This document shows, in pieces, positions 1 to 12,600 of a stretch of DNA of 64,000 nucleotides (its first letter is position 1; every line of letters starts with the position of its first letter). A program made the position numbers and the translations under genes. The notes under the pieces are model-generated. The model made no database searches and had not been told where the DNA came from. It saw only the letters and a program-made list of their open reading frames with translations. The DNA comes from Panopea generosa. Its lineage: Eukaryota > Mollusca > Bivalvia > Adapedonta > Hiatellidae. The stretch lies in assembly GCA_029582155.1 (NCBI GenBank), contig CM055901.1, forward strand, positions 38,864,616-38,928,615, given 5' to 3'.

Positions 1-1412
1 TTTCGTTTGTTATTCTATAATGCCCCTTTATTTAATTCTCGACCTTTGGAAAACTGTGGCGTAATCACTTGCTTATCGGCATAACATCAAAAGTGTTATG
101 TCGGAGTACTCCAAAGAAAGTAGGCAAACACTCTGACTAAAGTGTTACAATAATAGAAAAGAAGAAAGGGGATTTTAACCTATTTTTTTTTATTTAGTGC
201 ATGGTGGTAATTTATCAATTAAAATTTTGTGCATGGTGGTATTTGATTAATTAAACTTTTACCCAAATACACAAACATAAAAATAATTTCGATAACATCA
301 TTTTATACACGCAAGTTTTATTGTCTCCAACACACTATACATCACATCAAAACGTTTTACCTACGTTTTTACAAAGTTATGCAGTACACCAGTCTAGACT
401 TCGTTACTCCATAATTAGCCAATCAAAATTCATCTTTCACTTTGGTCCGGATTTCAAAATGGCGGATGAAGTAAACAACAGATTCATCTGATTGCATGCC
501 TGCGGATTATAGAGGTATACTAGCTTTTTTCGACCAGTATCGGCTTCAAAATCACCTGCGGATTATACTTGAGTGCAGTTTATAATAGGAGATTTACGGT
601 AATATAACATAAAATATGATTTCCCACCTGCACTGAACAGGCCTAGGTGTTGCACACAACATATCAGTTTGCTGTGTTGATCATATTTGTGCCAAGTGGT
701 TTTCCATTTAATATACCAAACGTATTGACTTGATACAGCAATAATAGAGCAGAAATAAACCATTCTTTTGACTGTCAATGGGCAGATTGACTGTGAGGAC
801 ACAAATATAATTAAATCGCCCCAATGTTAAATTATATTAAAATCCATCCAATTATCTATGTATGCCAGAATGACCTTCAGTGTGGTATAAAATATTTTGA
901 AATCTATCAATGCATACTAGAGTTATGTAAGCCAGAATGTGCAGAAGGACAACAGTGTGACCTTGACTTTGCGAAACAAATGAAGTGTTCTGCATGTCAA
1001 ACTGATATAGTGAGTAAATGTTCCAGTTTATTTTAAAATTCATTGATACATGCCAGAGTTGGATGGATTAAACAGGAAGTAAGTGTTAATGTCAGCCAGA
1101 ATGTGCAAAATGACATTTAATGTATGCTTGAGTGACTTTAAAGATGGGAACACATATGTTCTGCATGTGGCCTGTGATATGATGACTAAATTTGCTATTT
1201 TATTTTGAAATCTTCCCATTTACACAAAAGTCACGTTTTTTAACGACCAGACAGAAAACAAATCAAAGGACATCCAATGCAAAATCAGTATGTCTTCACA
1301 AATTCCATTTTGTTGGTGGGGGAGGAGACATAACTCATCTTTTTTCCCCATGCTATTTCTTCCAAAAATTTACAATAATCTCATCACTTGGCTACAGCAA
1401 CAGGCAACTTAC
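1..1412. other. PRPF38A intron 3 (partial), no gene seen
   Basis: This stretch lies downstream of PRPF38A exon 3 in the minus direction and begins at its GTAAGT donor. I looked for the next exon, which should carry the conserved acidic segment after the PRP38 core, and did not find it, so it probably lies outside the window. Short open frames here show no recognisable domain. Confidence 0.5.
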
Positions 1413-1534
1413 TTCCTGTTTTGTTCTGCCTCTTGATTTTCCTATAGTCTAGATACAAGGGTTCCAGGTACTTGTAGCAATCCGTCGACGAGCCCGTCAG
1501 TCTCATGTATAGTGCACCCAGGGCTCTCACATAT
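1413..1534 (-). CDS. PRPF38A: PRPF38A exon 3 (pre-mRNA-splicing factor 38A)
   Basis: This exon encodes part of the PRP38 domain of a nuclear protein of the U4/U6.U5 tri-snRNP and precatalytic spliceosome. On the minus strand a TTTCAG acceptor precedes 122 bases that encode 40 whole residues, starting YVRALGALYMRLTG and continuing through DCYKYLEPLY. This is the most conserved block of PRP38A proteins. A GTAAGT donor follows. The exon starts with one base that completes a lysine codon begun at the end of exon 2, so the phase fits. There is no stop or gap in this exon. Identification rests on recall of the family; the splice sites and reading frame are seen directly. Confidence 0.93.
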
Positions 1535-1958
1535 CTGAAATGAACATTTTATATTTTAGTTCCTTTTCTCAATTTGGATCCCATCTGAATCATTAGACAA
1601 TAGAATGGACCAAACATAATGATTAAGCTAAGATGATTCTCAACATCAGTCTGTCTTAGGCGTCTATACATACCTAATTACAACCAAGTTCATGTATGTG
1701 TGTCTGTAAAGGTGTGTGAATATGCGTACATGGTTGTTTGCCAATCTGTCTGCTGTGTCTAGTCGAGTTTGTGTTCATGTATGTGTGTCTGATAATGCAA
1801 TTCAAATGTTAAGTAAGTTTCATGCATGCTTTATTCTATGCAACAACAATATATTTTGTATTGTATGACATGTGTTGTTCATTATCATGTCTATTATGTT
1901 CCTTATGTAATAATATGTATGCTGCTCTCCGATACGGGAAGAAATAATACATGTATGT

Positions 1959-2904
1959 CAGGCCTTCTAAAATTGCCGTTTTTTCGGTTTTTGGACCGAT
2001 TGCTGAAGTTCAAAACCGGTTTTCGTTTCAAAGTTTAATAAAAAACCGGTCCAGATATTTTCAAAGTTTAATAAAAAATCGGTCCAGATATTTTCTATCG
2101 GTCGTATAAAATCTCATAAATTGCTCTAACCATGCCATACTGACCTGTGAAATACGCCTTGCGGCAATATCATTTGACCCAATAATCCGATTGTTTTGTC
2201 ACCTGCTGTGCGAAATAATGTCAATTTGGACTAAACCATTAACTATATTAGGTGGAGTTTATCGGATGAGTCTATCGCTATGTAGCATGCCTTCGACGTG
2301 TGATCAGTGACCCATAGCGTTCTGTCGGTTCATCAAAAGATTGTGTTTGCGTCCGTAATTTCTTTGATATACCGCTAGCCAAAGCTGGGACGGCCGGACC
2401 GTATATTGTTTGCGTCATTAAAATATTTGATAAAACGTGCAGTGTTACTTGTTTGTTTCATTTTTTTTAAAAAATAACTTGAATTATATATACGAGCTGG
2501 TTTTGGTACTTGTGCGTAGTGGCTAGCTACAGCACAACGCATATCAAAAATAAAAAGTTGAATAAACCGTTACATTGGTTTTCACGGTGATTATTTCACG
2601 CAGCTTCCGGTACTGCGACACTTCCGATTCGATACTTTTTAATATTTATAATGAAAATTATTCAGTAAAGCGGAAACATAATGTCAGTCATTAAAATGTA
2701 CACATTGTGATAAAGTATGTTATAAATAAACTTCAAATAGTTCCCTATTAATGAATAAACGGAGAAAATACATGATGCAGCTGACATGGTGGGTGGGGTA
2801 TGCATATATGTAAAGGCATATAGTGATTTTTTAAAAATAAGTGCGATTCTTACGGTAGTAAAAAAACTGGACCAATTTGCATTTTTGGAATTTTAGAAGG
2901 CCTG
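1959..2904. mobile_element. Non-autonomous hAT-type DNA transposon (complete)
   Basis: The ends are perfect 16-bp inverted repeats, CAGGCCTTCTAAAATT and its complement. They are flanked by identical 8-bp duplications ATGTATGT at 1951-1958 and 2905-2912. An 8-bp target duplication with a CAG-type terminus is the hAT signature. The 946-bp body has no transposase frame, so it would have depended on a partner. It sits in PRPF38A intron 2. The perfect duplication suggests a fairly recent insertion. The superfamily is inferred from termini only. Confidence 0.85.
2026..2093. repeat. Two-copy 33-bp tandem repeat inside the hAT element
   Basis: A unit beginning CAAAGTTTAATAAAAAA and containing CGGTCCAGATATTTT occurs at about 2029 and again at 2062. 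The two units are nearly identical. It lies in the left subterminal part of the hAT-type element, where transposase-binding repeats are often found. Confidence 0.7.
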
Positions 2905-2912
2905 ATGTATGT

Positions 2913-3647
2913 ATATGTGAATCACCTTTGAGATTTATGATTCTGACTAGTGTTAGAATAAATAACAAATATGGTACATATATCCACTATTATCCACTTA
3001 GCAATAAATGCGTACACAGACATACACATACAGACACTCATAAAACACATTTATGTAGTCTCATATAATCATGTCAACTGGTTACTTAACTGTGCAAAAT
3101 GGCTTAATAATATGAATTTATTGCTAACTTGAGGTATTCTTCCAGTGTTGTTATTAATATGTAACTAAACAGCAAATTGTGTCTCAAAACCACAGAAGGG
3201 AAGAAGTTAAACATGTTAGTTTTCACTCAACAATTACCTCCTCTTAGTGACTGTAGAAGATTCTTGTGTCAGAGAAATTAGAGCTGTGTAAATTGGTTTG
3301 CAATTTTTTTTTTAATAAAATGCTTTAAATGGCCATGTATTTATTTACAGATGAAAAAATTGGGACATTTCCATGAGCTGTGCCAAGTTTGGTGGACAAC
3401 AGGTGTTGTTGAATGAGGACAATGGCAGATGGAAGGTGCATAGTGTAACAAATGGATGGCAACTCCAAAAATAAGTGAAACGGCAACCTGTTCACCAGAA
3501 ATTATATTTCTTTATAAAAACAGCGCAAAATTAATTGTGCGAGACGCAACATGTGTCAAGTAGCAGCACAGTTGAAGATCTGTCATAAGAGAAATAAATT
3601 TGGTCTATTACAAACAAATCAAAGCTTAATATTTAAATGAAACTTAC
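2913..3647. other. Remainder of PRPF38A intron 2
   Basis: This is AT-rich intron sequence between the hAT-type insertion and exon 2. I see no coding exon, RNA gene or repeat boundary in it. Confidence 0.5.
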
Positions 3648-3808
3648 TTAAAATCTTCAGTTCCTGATAAACTCTACAATGATGTCTTTCTCTGGTTGTA
3701 TCTGCAACATCTTCAGTAATAAACAAAGAAATGGTGTCGGCTTGATATTCCCTCCATAAATACCCCCTACATATTTCAGGGCCATTCCTTTGTCCACCAG
3801 AAGCTCCG
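3648..3808 (-). CDS. PRPF38A: PRPF38A exon 2, with a one-base frameshift
   Basis: The exon follows a TTCTCTTCTCAG acceptor and encodes the PRP38 core with ELLVDKGMALKYVGGIYGG and NIKPTPFLCLLLKMLQ, then EKDIIVEFIRN. A GTAAGT donor ends it. Exon 1 supplies the first base of an alanine codon and exon 3 supplies the last base of a lysine codon, so the expected length is 160 bases. The exon is 161. The extra base is the A at 3659 (T on the coding strand), right after the FIRN codons. As written it creates a stop immediately. Without it the frame would run through to exon 3. Either this is a sequencing error or a real lesion; see the finding. Confidence 0.92.
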
Positions 3809-4149
3809 CTGAGAAGAGAAAAAAAATCTAAAATAAGTTGTTTATATATAATTACTGACCTATTTTACATGTATGTAGCACTAAACAAACAATCTGTCAC
3901 ATCATCTAAATACCACAACTGTGTAGTTCCTTAATAAGCCCTAAACAAGCAAACAATTACCACCATTGTCTGTTTCACTAAAATTTAATCATTTTCTGAT
4001 GATTTGTTTGAAATGCAGAAGTTGTTTATAGAATAAAATAATAAATTAGAACTTCAAACAACATTGCGACAAAAATAACTTAGTCGACTTTTTCTGTTTT
4101 GTCCGAAATTTTAAAATATGTTAATACTAATTAGGTGGTAGAATTTGTT
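3809..4149. other. 3' part of PRPF38A intron 1
   Basis: This AT-rich intron sequence lies between exon 2 and the 3' limit of the LINE. It includes the polypyrimidine tract and acceptor of exon 2. Nothing else is recognisable. Confidence 0.5.
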
Positions 4150-6539
4150 TGATAATCAGAAAAATAAGTCTTTAAAGTTTTTCACCAGTCCATGCAAGAA
4201 ATATCTTCTATGATCCAGTATTGTAAGTTTAAGCTTCTCCAATCGTTTGTGGTATGTTTGTCCTTTCAAATCTCGCACCATTCTCATAGCTCGACGTGTT
4301 TTCAAATATTCGTTTATGTTTCTTTGTGATAGGGTTATAAATTATGTCCCCAGTCAATTTTATATCTAACCAAGGCTTTATACAGTGTAAGAAATAGACT
4401 AGAGTCCATATATGTAAAGTTTCTTTTCATTAATTCAATGACTTTATTTACTTTGTTAACTGCGATATTTATGTGAGATTCAAAATTCAAGTTGATTGGA
4501 ATTCTATAGGTATAGTACCACCATTGCAAAAAGGAAGTGCTTCCGTGGGCTAGTCGCATAATGGTTATAAAGAATCCTTGTTTCTTCTTCTTTAAAATTC
4601 ATTTTCCTTATTTTAATGCTCATTCTTTTATTTGAATGGCATTATTGATGTATTTTGAACATTTTGATAGCATTGCCACTGTTTGTATTGTGAATTTAGA
4701 AAAAAAAATTGATGCTTGGAAATTGGGGTATGAATACATGATTTCGGAAGTCTATTTTCACTTTGACAACAGTGTACACACTGAGCAGAAAAAAAATCTC
4801 TTATATGACACATGACCCCTACTTTTCTCATCATATTTTGATAGTGCAGAGGTTGACAAACAGTAAAATGTAGGTGTCACTTCTTTCATTTGGGGTTCTC
4901 TATGAATGACAAGCCTTCAAACTTTTATTATTTACTATAGAATAAAGAACAAAAATCAATGGTGGGTTTACACTTACTATACCCAAGTCTCGTTCTTTAT
5001 CGTTCACCTTCAGAGTTTTCATAATTTCTTTTTTGTCTTTCATGGTATATTCATAATTGAGTTTCTTTTGCCCATAACTTACTATTTTACATTTTTTGCC
5101 ATTAAAATGGAGTATTTCGTCAGGGCCTACAGATTTAAAATTGTTTTGTGCCTTATGCATTTCTGGTTCCGTTATAGGCATGTCAAGCTCCTCATCAATC
5201 AAATCATTAAATTCTTTTTGTTCAGGAATATTATCATTTTCTCCGTAAAGTTGATTAAAATGATCTAAGAGATCTTCTATTTTTATATTATCGCTTTCAA
5301 CATTAGGTTTCTTATAACATTTTTTAACCGATTTCCAAAATTTCCTCGGCTATGTTGTAGCAATACTTTCTAACCTTTGACCTTGCTTTTTCTTATATTT
5401 AAACTTTGCCCCTTTTCGAAACTCTTTTATATTTTGTTCGCGATTTACAAAACTTTGTTTTATTTTTTGCATTACTGTGTTTATTTTTTATAAATATTTT
5501 TTCACCAAAAATGTTCATTGCATTTTTATGTAAGAAGTTAGTTTAATTGCAAGTGAGTATCTATTGAAATGTTCGCGTCATTTATGTCCTCAGTGTTAAG
5601 ATTATCAATTTTAATTTCTAGTAGATCGTTGAAGTTTTGTAATTTAGTTTCATCCCAAACAAGTTTGTGTTGTATGAGCGCTGCTCATGTTTGTCACGAT
5701 AACATTTTTTAAAACAGAAACTAATTGCTGCGTGGTCGGAAAAAACGTGACCAATCAATTATTTTAAAGTTATGAATAGTGTTTATATTGAGCGGGTCGA
5801 ATAGTAAATAGTCCGTTACACTTAGAACACGTGATGAACAAAATGTATGGTTACCGACATTTTTATCTTTATGTAATCGACCATTTGCAATTATATGACC
5901 AGTAGATTTACACATGGAAATAAGTTTAGCCCATTGTTGTCAACCACGTGATCAGTATTACATCGTTGTGTAATGTTATCTTCACTTGAAAATAACCCTT
6001 CCTCATCATTATCAAGATACTTATCAAATTCTAAATAATCTAATAATTGCCCAGATCTGCTATTTAAATCCCCAGTGACATATGTTTTACCCATTTTACT
6101 ATATTTTTCTATGCTTTTTTCAATTTCTTCGAAAAAATCAAAATCTTTATCAATAAAAACTTTTGAGTTATTTGGTGGAATGTATGAGTTACAAATATAA
6201 ACATCTTCATTAAAAAGAAAAATATCATGATTAATTTTTAACCAAATTATACCATTTTAATTTTATTCAACAAGTGAAATTTTACCTTTAAGTTTACTAC
6301 GAAAATAAACGGAAATTCCTCCGCTAAAACGTCCTTTTTTAATTCCACGAGATTTGTTTCCATACAAATGAAAACAGTCATATCCTTTACTATTAAGATC
6401 AAGTTTGTGTTTTTTATTAATCTATGTTTCACAAAGTAATAAGATGTCGTATGCATTGATAAATGTTATGAAATCATATTCCGTTATTTTTCGTATCAAT
6501 CCGTTAATGTTCAAAGCTACGATTTGAAGCTCCTCCTGC
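4150..6539 (-). pseudogene. LINE ORF2 remnant: endonuclease and reverse transcriptase, broken
   Basis: Read on the minus strand, this begins just after ORF1 with an apurinic-endonuclease start (IVALNINGL, then DILLLCET) and stops at once. The endonuclease continues with a GDLNSRSG motif near 6060. A linker leads to the RT start (DEELDMPITEPEM, about 5190). The frame then jumps to a segment well past the catalytic core (FNGKKCKI, then KERDLGIV near 4985), so the central RT palm with YxDD is absent. About 480 bases of unrelated sequence separate this from the next block, NLNFESHINIAVNKVNK near 4500, followed by LYKALV. The 3' end fades near 4150. The two RT halves may come from one deleted element or from two different LINEs. 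It lies in PRPF38A intron 1, in the gene's orientation. Confidence 0.8.
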
Positions 6540-6544
6540 CCGTC

Positions 6545-7330
6545 CTAGTTCGCAATTTCCTGAAAGTTGCCCCCATTGTTACTGCGCACAAGAAGTTTCG
6601 CTCCTGCCCATTTAACGGTGTTTCCAGCTGCTTTTTCCCGGTTCATTACTGGATATAATGTGCGTCGTTTTTCCAAAACAGATTTGGTTTGCTGGATGCC
6701 TATCCCCAAGTTGAATGCTTTCAGTTCTGTTAATTTATTGTAAGAGGTAGTTCTCACTAGCTCTCTATCTTTATAGTTGTGAAATTTGGTAACTATAGGC
6801 CTGATCCCTCTGTCCGTCCGTGCTCCAATTCTGTGAACTCGGTCAAGGCTGATGTTGTTGCTTATGTAGAGATTTGTTTTTATGAGGTCTAAGATTAGAT
6901 CTTCACAATTTTCACCGTCATTTTCTTTTACACCGTAAAATAACAAATTCTCTCTCATACTGCGGGCTTCGAGATCATTTAGCTTAGCGTCGAGTTTTTG
7001 GCTTTGCATCTCGAAATTTTTCATATTTTCATCAAATTTTGTACACTTTTCTTTAATTTGGCCTATATCAGTTTTAGTAGCGTTCATAATTTTCTTGGTA
7101 GAATCTATTTCATGTGAAGTGAAAGAACATGACGATTCAACTTCTGCAATTTTGGTGTCCATATGTTTTACTTTGGATTCGAGATTATCAACTTTCTGAT
7201 TTATTTTATTAACTGTTTTCTCAATAATGTCGATTTTGGACACTGATTGTTTTATCATTTTGATATCCTCTATAATTTCTGTTGCCCAAGCAGGTGCGGA
7301 TGCAACATAACAATACTGACAACATGCCAA
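6545..7330 (-). CDS. LINE ORF1 protein (coiled coil plus L1-ORF1-like RNA-binding domain)
   Basis: This is an uninterrupted 261-residue frame. Residues 20-125 have heptad-like spacing typical of a coiled coil (for example IEKTVNKINQKVDNLESKV). From about residue 127 comes the block RSMRENLLFYGVKENDGE, then LDRVHRIGA and RPIVTKFHNYKDRELV. This is the pattern of the transposase_22 / L1 ORF1 RNA-recognition module. The C-terminal part has the basic KRRTLYPVM stretch. Such proteins bind the element's RNA as trimers in the cytoplasm. It lies directly upstream of the ORF2 remnant. ORF1 is intact while ORF2 is not. Repeat-derived, not a host gene. Confidence 0.85.
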   Translation of the reverse strand: MACCQYCYVASAPAWATEIIEDIKMIKQSVSKIDIIEKTVNKINQKVDNLESKVKHMDTKIAEVESSCSFTSHEIDSTKKIMNATKTDIGQIKEKCTKFDENMKNFEMQSQKLDAKLNDLEARSMRENLLFYGVKENDGENCEDLILDLIKTNLYISNNISLDRVHRIGARTDRGIRPIVTKFHNYKDRELVRTTSYNKLTELKAFNLGIGIQQTKSVLEKRRTLYPVMNREKAAGNTVKWAGAKLLVRSNNGGNFQEIAN

Positions 7331-9628
7331 TAATTAAAGCACATGTTCTCACAGATGTCAAACGTCAACTATACCCCGAGTTCAATATAATCTTAATTAG
7401 CATTGTAAAAACTTGTGAAATGAAAGTGATTGGTAATTAAGTGTTAATAGTAAAATATTTCTAACTTCCCTTTTATGTAAATACCTTCAAAGACTAATTG
7501 ATTATAACAGTTTAGAATGTGAAAACATATTGCTGATTGTATATATTTTATTACCTATTGTTCATTTTAAAACCTTACATATTTTGTCGATTGTTTACAC
7601 TTATGTTTTCCTTTGATGATTAATTGTTTGTCCTAACATATCCTGTGCATTGTGTAAAGCTAGCACCTGTTTAGTTTTCAAGAGTGGAATGTTAATTATT
7701 CAAGGATATAAATAACAGAAGATCGGATACAGAGATATAGTGTAATACTTTTGGACAGCGTCGTTGGCTGTATAATTTACCAGTCAGATCGGAATTACCA
7801 TCAGGACATTGTGAAATTTACATTAATAACTTTTGTTTTAAACATAAATTTGAATTTCAGCCATTATTTTATAAACTGTGTTAACATCTAAGTTTTATTC
7901 ACCATATATACTATTTTAATGGACACCGCTTTTAAATAAAGTGTGATTTTGAGCGGATTTACTATTATTGCTTAGATGTTATTGTTACACTGTGACTTTT
8001 ATTAATCAATATCATATATATTTGAAATTTTATTTGTAATAAACTGTGTGACTTTAACACCAAATTAAAACTGATAGAAATTGACAAGTGTCATCGTATT
8101 TGCTTTCTGTGTCTTCAACTTCATCAATCTTCAACTTCATCATCATAATATTACTTCAAATTAGAAAATACTCACTCACCGCATCTTCTTGTCTACTCAC
8201 AGATAACCTGAGTATAATAACGACAAAAAAAATTCACGGCTTAATACATGACACAACAACACTTTTTCTTGCAACAATTCCAAGTGCCTCAATTAAAAAA
8301 TATTCATCTTTTCAAATTCTTAAAAACAGACTTAACAACTGTGGAAATACAAAAACAGAAAATTTTAGAAAAAGACATTGTGACTATAAATCAAGAAATA
8401 TGTAAAATTAATACAGAGCATTGTGTTAAGACTGTCAGACTCCATAGGGACATAATGAAAACATCAGTTAAAAAAGATGAAAACATGGTCAAAATAAAAA
8501 AAATTTTGCTACTCCAACATGTATGATAGAGTACATGCAAAACAAGAGTTGAATACAAAGTGGTATAACATTATATGTTGCACAATTGTTTCAAAAATTG
8601 AAAATTGTGAAATAACAATTACAGATCAGGACCATGAGGACAATGATGATATGTCTGCTGACACATGGGACTTTAAAAGGATGTGATAATTTTGTTTACC
8701 GGTATCAATAACTTTGCGAAGTGCGTGCATATGTCAAAAACAAACTTGTATTGTAAACTTAGGTGGGTGATATGATAATCGCTAACTAACAGTATCATAT
8801 ATGTTTTAAACCATAGTATAAGTTACTTAAATGTACGCATTAGTATAACATATTGCCCATATACAGAGGATTTTTGCTCTTTAGATCCGACAACTTCTGT
8901 TATGTGCAGGAATCCTAATGTTAAACTGCTCATTCACGCCTTATTAATAAGGCTAATATTTATATAAGTTTACATTATATACTTTAATAACTATGCATTA
9001 TATGACTGTTTTAGTTACATTCAACGCTTTTTTATGATACACGAACACACATGAACAATATACCCTCTTAACACACTGTAAGAGCATGATGTTTTGAGCC
9101 TCATTTGTACACCGAGAACTGCCAACAATGTAAGTATTATTCTTAATTATTACCCTAGTAATTACAATACTTTTTCCCCTTATTTTTATTCTCTCTTTAT
9201 TTTTACTAACCAACAACTGATGGAAAATTGTGTTTGACATCTACCTATTCGCAAATATATATATGGAGATAATTATTTGTGAATAACCAAGACATAAATG
9301 TACAGACCAAGACTACGGCGAATGCGCCTAGCTACAATGCAAACCAATTACATGCAACACATCTGGACAGGGTGGACAAATTTACATACATGAAGTGATA
9401 GCTTTTTATGAGTAGGATCCAGTTAAGGATTCACTACTACTCACATGCTATATAAAGGACAGATTTATGAACCCGTTGGATCATATTATAGATACAGTGA
9501 ATTCATATATATTTAATTTCATAAAGGGGGATAATTAAATTCACAATATATATATATATATATATATTTTTACTGTTTAAATGTGAAGTATGTTATTTTT
9601 TTTTTATCGCTAGACACCAATAAATGTC
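7331..9628. other. Intronic sequence without a supported gene
   Basis: This AT-rich stretch lies upstream of the LINE ORF1 and probably includes its 5' untranslated region. A lysine-rich open frame at 8248-8526 shows no domain and looks like chance. A TA dinucleotide run lies near 9550-9569. The left end of the next inverted-repeat element starts at 9629. Confidence 0.5.
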
Positions 9629-12600
9629 ATATGGGTAGTTCTCAGTTATTCAGCAAATTTCCAGACACAATGATGGATTTATTAAATTATAACTTAGAGT
9701 AAATATTTTGGTGTTAAAATGTAGTTTAAACATTCCTCTGTATGATTTTAATAATAAAAAGATAGTTTGTGACAAGAAAATCATGTAAATCAAAATTTAT
9801 GTATGGTAACCTCAAGGTTTTGGACGTTACATTTTATTTATTGACAATAGTTTATGCATTTAATGGGTGATTTCAATACAATAACTTATGATTATTAGAT
9901 AAAACTGGAGAATACCTATGAAATAATAATTATAGAAAAAATCAAATATAACCAGAACGAAAGTAATTATATATATTTTAGTAGTTGTGGATGTTACTCA
10001 AAATTTATATGATAAAAGTTCAGCGTGTTGCTATCTATATCCGGACAAACTGAAATAGTACTCAAAACTTTCAATAAGAGAACATATCCTTGTGATTTTT
10101 CATATTAACCTCAAACTGACATACATATATCAGAATAGTTTGTCACAATTCATATGGACGTTACTCTTTCACAATTGACAAATATGCAAATATGTAACGT
10201 CCACAACTTAAAAATAACGTCCACAACATACACAAATTACAAGATTACTTCTGTATTGTTTTATAATTGTTGTTATATTGTTGTTAATAGTGTACATCTC
10301 ATCACACTTGGCCATGTGTTATAACATTTTATCCTAGTATACATATTTAAACTTGTACTTTAGTGGTTTGAACTCGTTTCACTGCTAACTACTGAACAAC
10401 TACTAGTAATATTAAAAGGTTATATTAGTAATATTGAAATAAATAAATTATGTTGTCTTACTTCTAGTATTTATCTACATGTGCTAACTGTATTATAAGA
10501 AGGATTTCCCAACATCTGTGTACTAGGCTGCTAGTAGTATATACTATAAATAAAGTTTTAGAGCCCCACCAACCAACTAGTATAAAAAATCACTTAAAGC
10601 ATCTATCTGCTCACTGTATTATTACAGTGCTTTCCAAAACTTTGTGAACTAGACTAGCAGCACTTAGTATATCTCCAGTATATAAATGAGACCCCCAACC
10701 AGAAAAGGTATTGACAAAGTATACAAGTCTCTTCTGACAAATGGCAATTAAAATTTATTGGAAGAATAATCAACTATATCCATATATGTCAGTGAATAAT
10801 ATTTCAAAGTTTTTTCTTCTTTTGATCCCTAAAGAATCTTTGTTGCTATTAAAATGGCATCTTCACAACTTCCTGAGACATCTCAAAGGTCTGAAAATAC
10901 ACAAATGAAAGTTTTTATATTATTATTAAGTATTTTATACAGTCAAAAAGTTTATTTGTACACATATAACAAAGTTATAGCGCTATAAAAGTAAATAATT
11001 AGTATATTAATCCTACTGGGAGAGAGTAAGAAGGCAATTTACTTTTATTTTATCTAAACTGATATTAAATTGTATTGGCACTGTTCTTACCTTTGAATAC
11101 ATAGAAGAATCTCCTAAGTCCACTCGTAGCCAAATCTGGAGAGGAGATAACACTCACAATATCCTGAAAGATCACTGTGCCTGGTCTCCTAGAGCTGCCA
11201 AAGATCTCCACACTCGAGGAAATGGTTTTAATTAACAAACCCATGGCCATTGATCAACCTGGACATAAAAAAATGTTTCTTGATAAATTTGTAGTTATTT
11301 TTGTCTGTATTTATTTAAATTAAATGATAAAGCAACATAATTATGGGCATGAGATTTTCTTAAAGTAATTAAGAGAACAAAATTAGTATCGTTTGTAGTT
11401 ATTGTTTTTAATATATATATATATTTTATATCATTAATACTGGTACTAAGCATTATTATTTACAATTAAATTTTTAAAAATTAAACTGTTAACATGAGAA
11501 TAACATTCTAAAGGATATTCTGTAAACTTAGATCAATTAATTAGTAATTTATGTTTCAGACTTTAACACATAATTGTTTGTTCCAAAATTCTTGTGTCAA
11601 ATGTAACATCCATAGCAAAGAAAACATCCATAAATTGATAATATTTCTAATTTAACGGGAGTACTGGCAAACTCATACTTAGGTCAACTCAATTGCTACC
11701 AAAAAAGGATAATTAATTGTTAATCTTCTTGTCTCTCATATTATTTCAATTAGAGATAATATAAAATCAGTTTTAGATGTTACACATTCAAGTAGAAACA
11801 AATGTCAATGTCACATCCACAACATTACCTAACGTCCGCAAACGAAACGTCCAAAACACGACGAAGGAGATATTTGGTGACAGAATAGACAAACTAGAAT
11901 TGTTGTGTTCATTTACAGAGAAAATGGTATGATATCAAATACTGGGGTATACATCATGGTTATTAATTACATTAAAGCGTAGGACATTGGTATAGACAAG
12001 TTGACCATGTCAAATAGTAACATCCAAAACACGATAAAATGTCAAGGTATAACGTCCATATACTCATTTGATTTACAGACATAACACGGACCGCTAGCTG
12101 CGTCAATACGGCAATTTCCGTCTTTTCTTTCGATTAACATCCATTTTTTATTGTTTGCAATCATCACAATAGTACATTGATTCACTTTAGATGTTTTATC
12201 AATAGAGTGATGAAATGTTCTGGACGTTACTCTGACTTTTTGATTGACCGACAACACTTACCTCTATATTCTCCCTGCTGGTGGTAGAGTTGTGTACACA
12301 CAAACTGATGACGCGTTTTTGGACACGTTTATTTATCCATTGAGGGGTGTTAGATATGATACGATCATAAAATTGATAATTTACGACGATTCGTTTTGGA
12401 CGTTACAAATTGACAAACATTTATACATTGAGGAAAGTTCGGTGATATTTTTTTATTGTGAAATCCTGTATATCACTCTACTTTACAAGGTAACTTTAAA
12501 CAAACAACCTAACACCCCCACATGCAAATGATGTTGTCCATGCTTGTATTGTCTAAAAATAGATGCCAGAGTTTCATACAAAAATTGACCGACACCGTAA

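Noticed and set aside
8088-8526. Lysine- and glutamine-rich frames in PRPF38A intron 1
   Set aside because: Low-complexity AT-rich sequence with no domain, no splice context and overlapping alternative frames.
9541-9569. TA dinucleotide run as a TATA promoter
   Set aside because: A simple microsatellite with no coding start or other core element nearby.
12244-12531. 95-codon frame as a transposase of the 9.6-13.0 kb element
   Set aside because: No catalytic or DNA-binding motif, no ATG at its start, and it includes one of the scattered TGGACGTTAC motifs.
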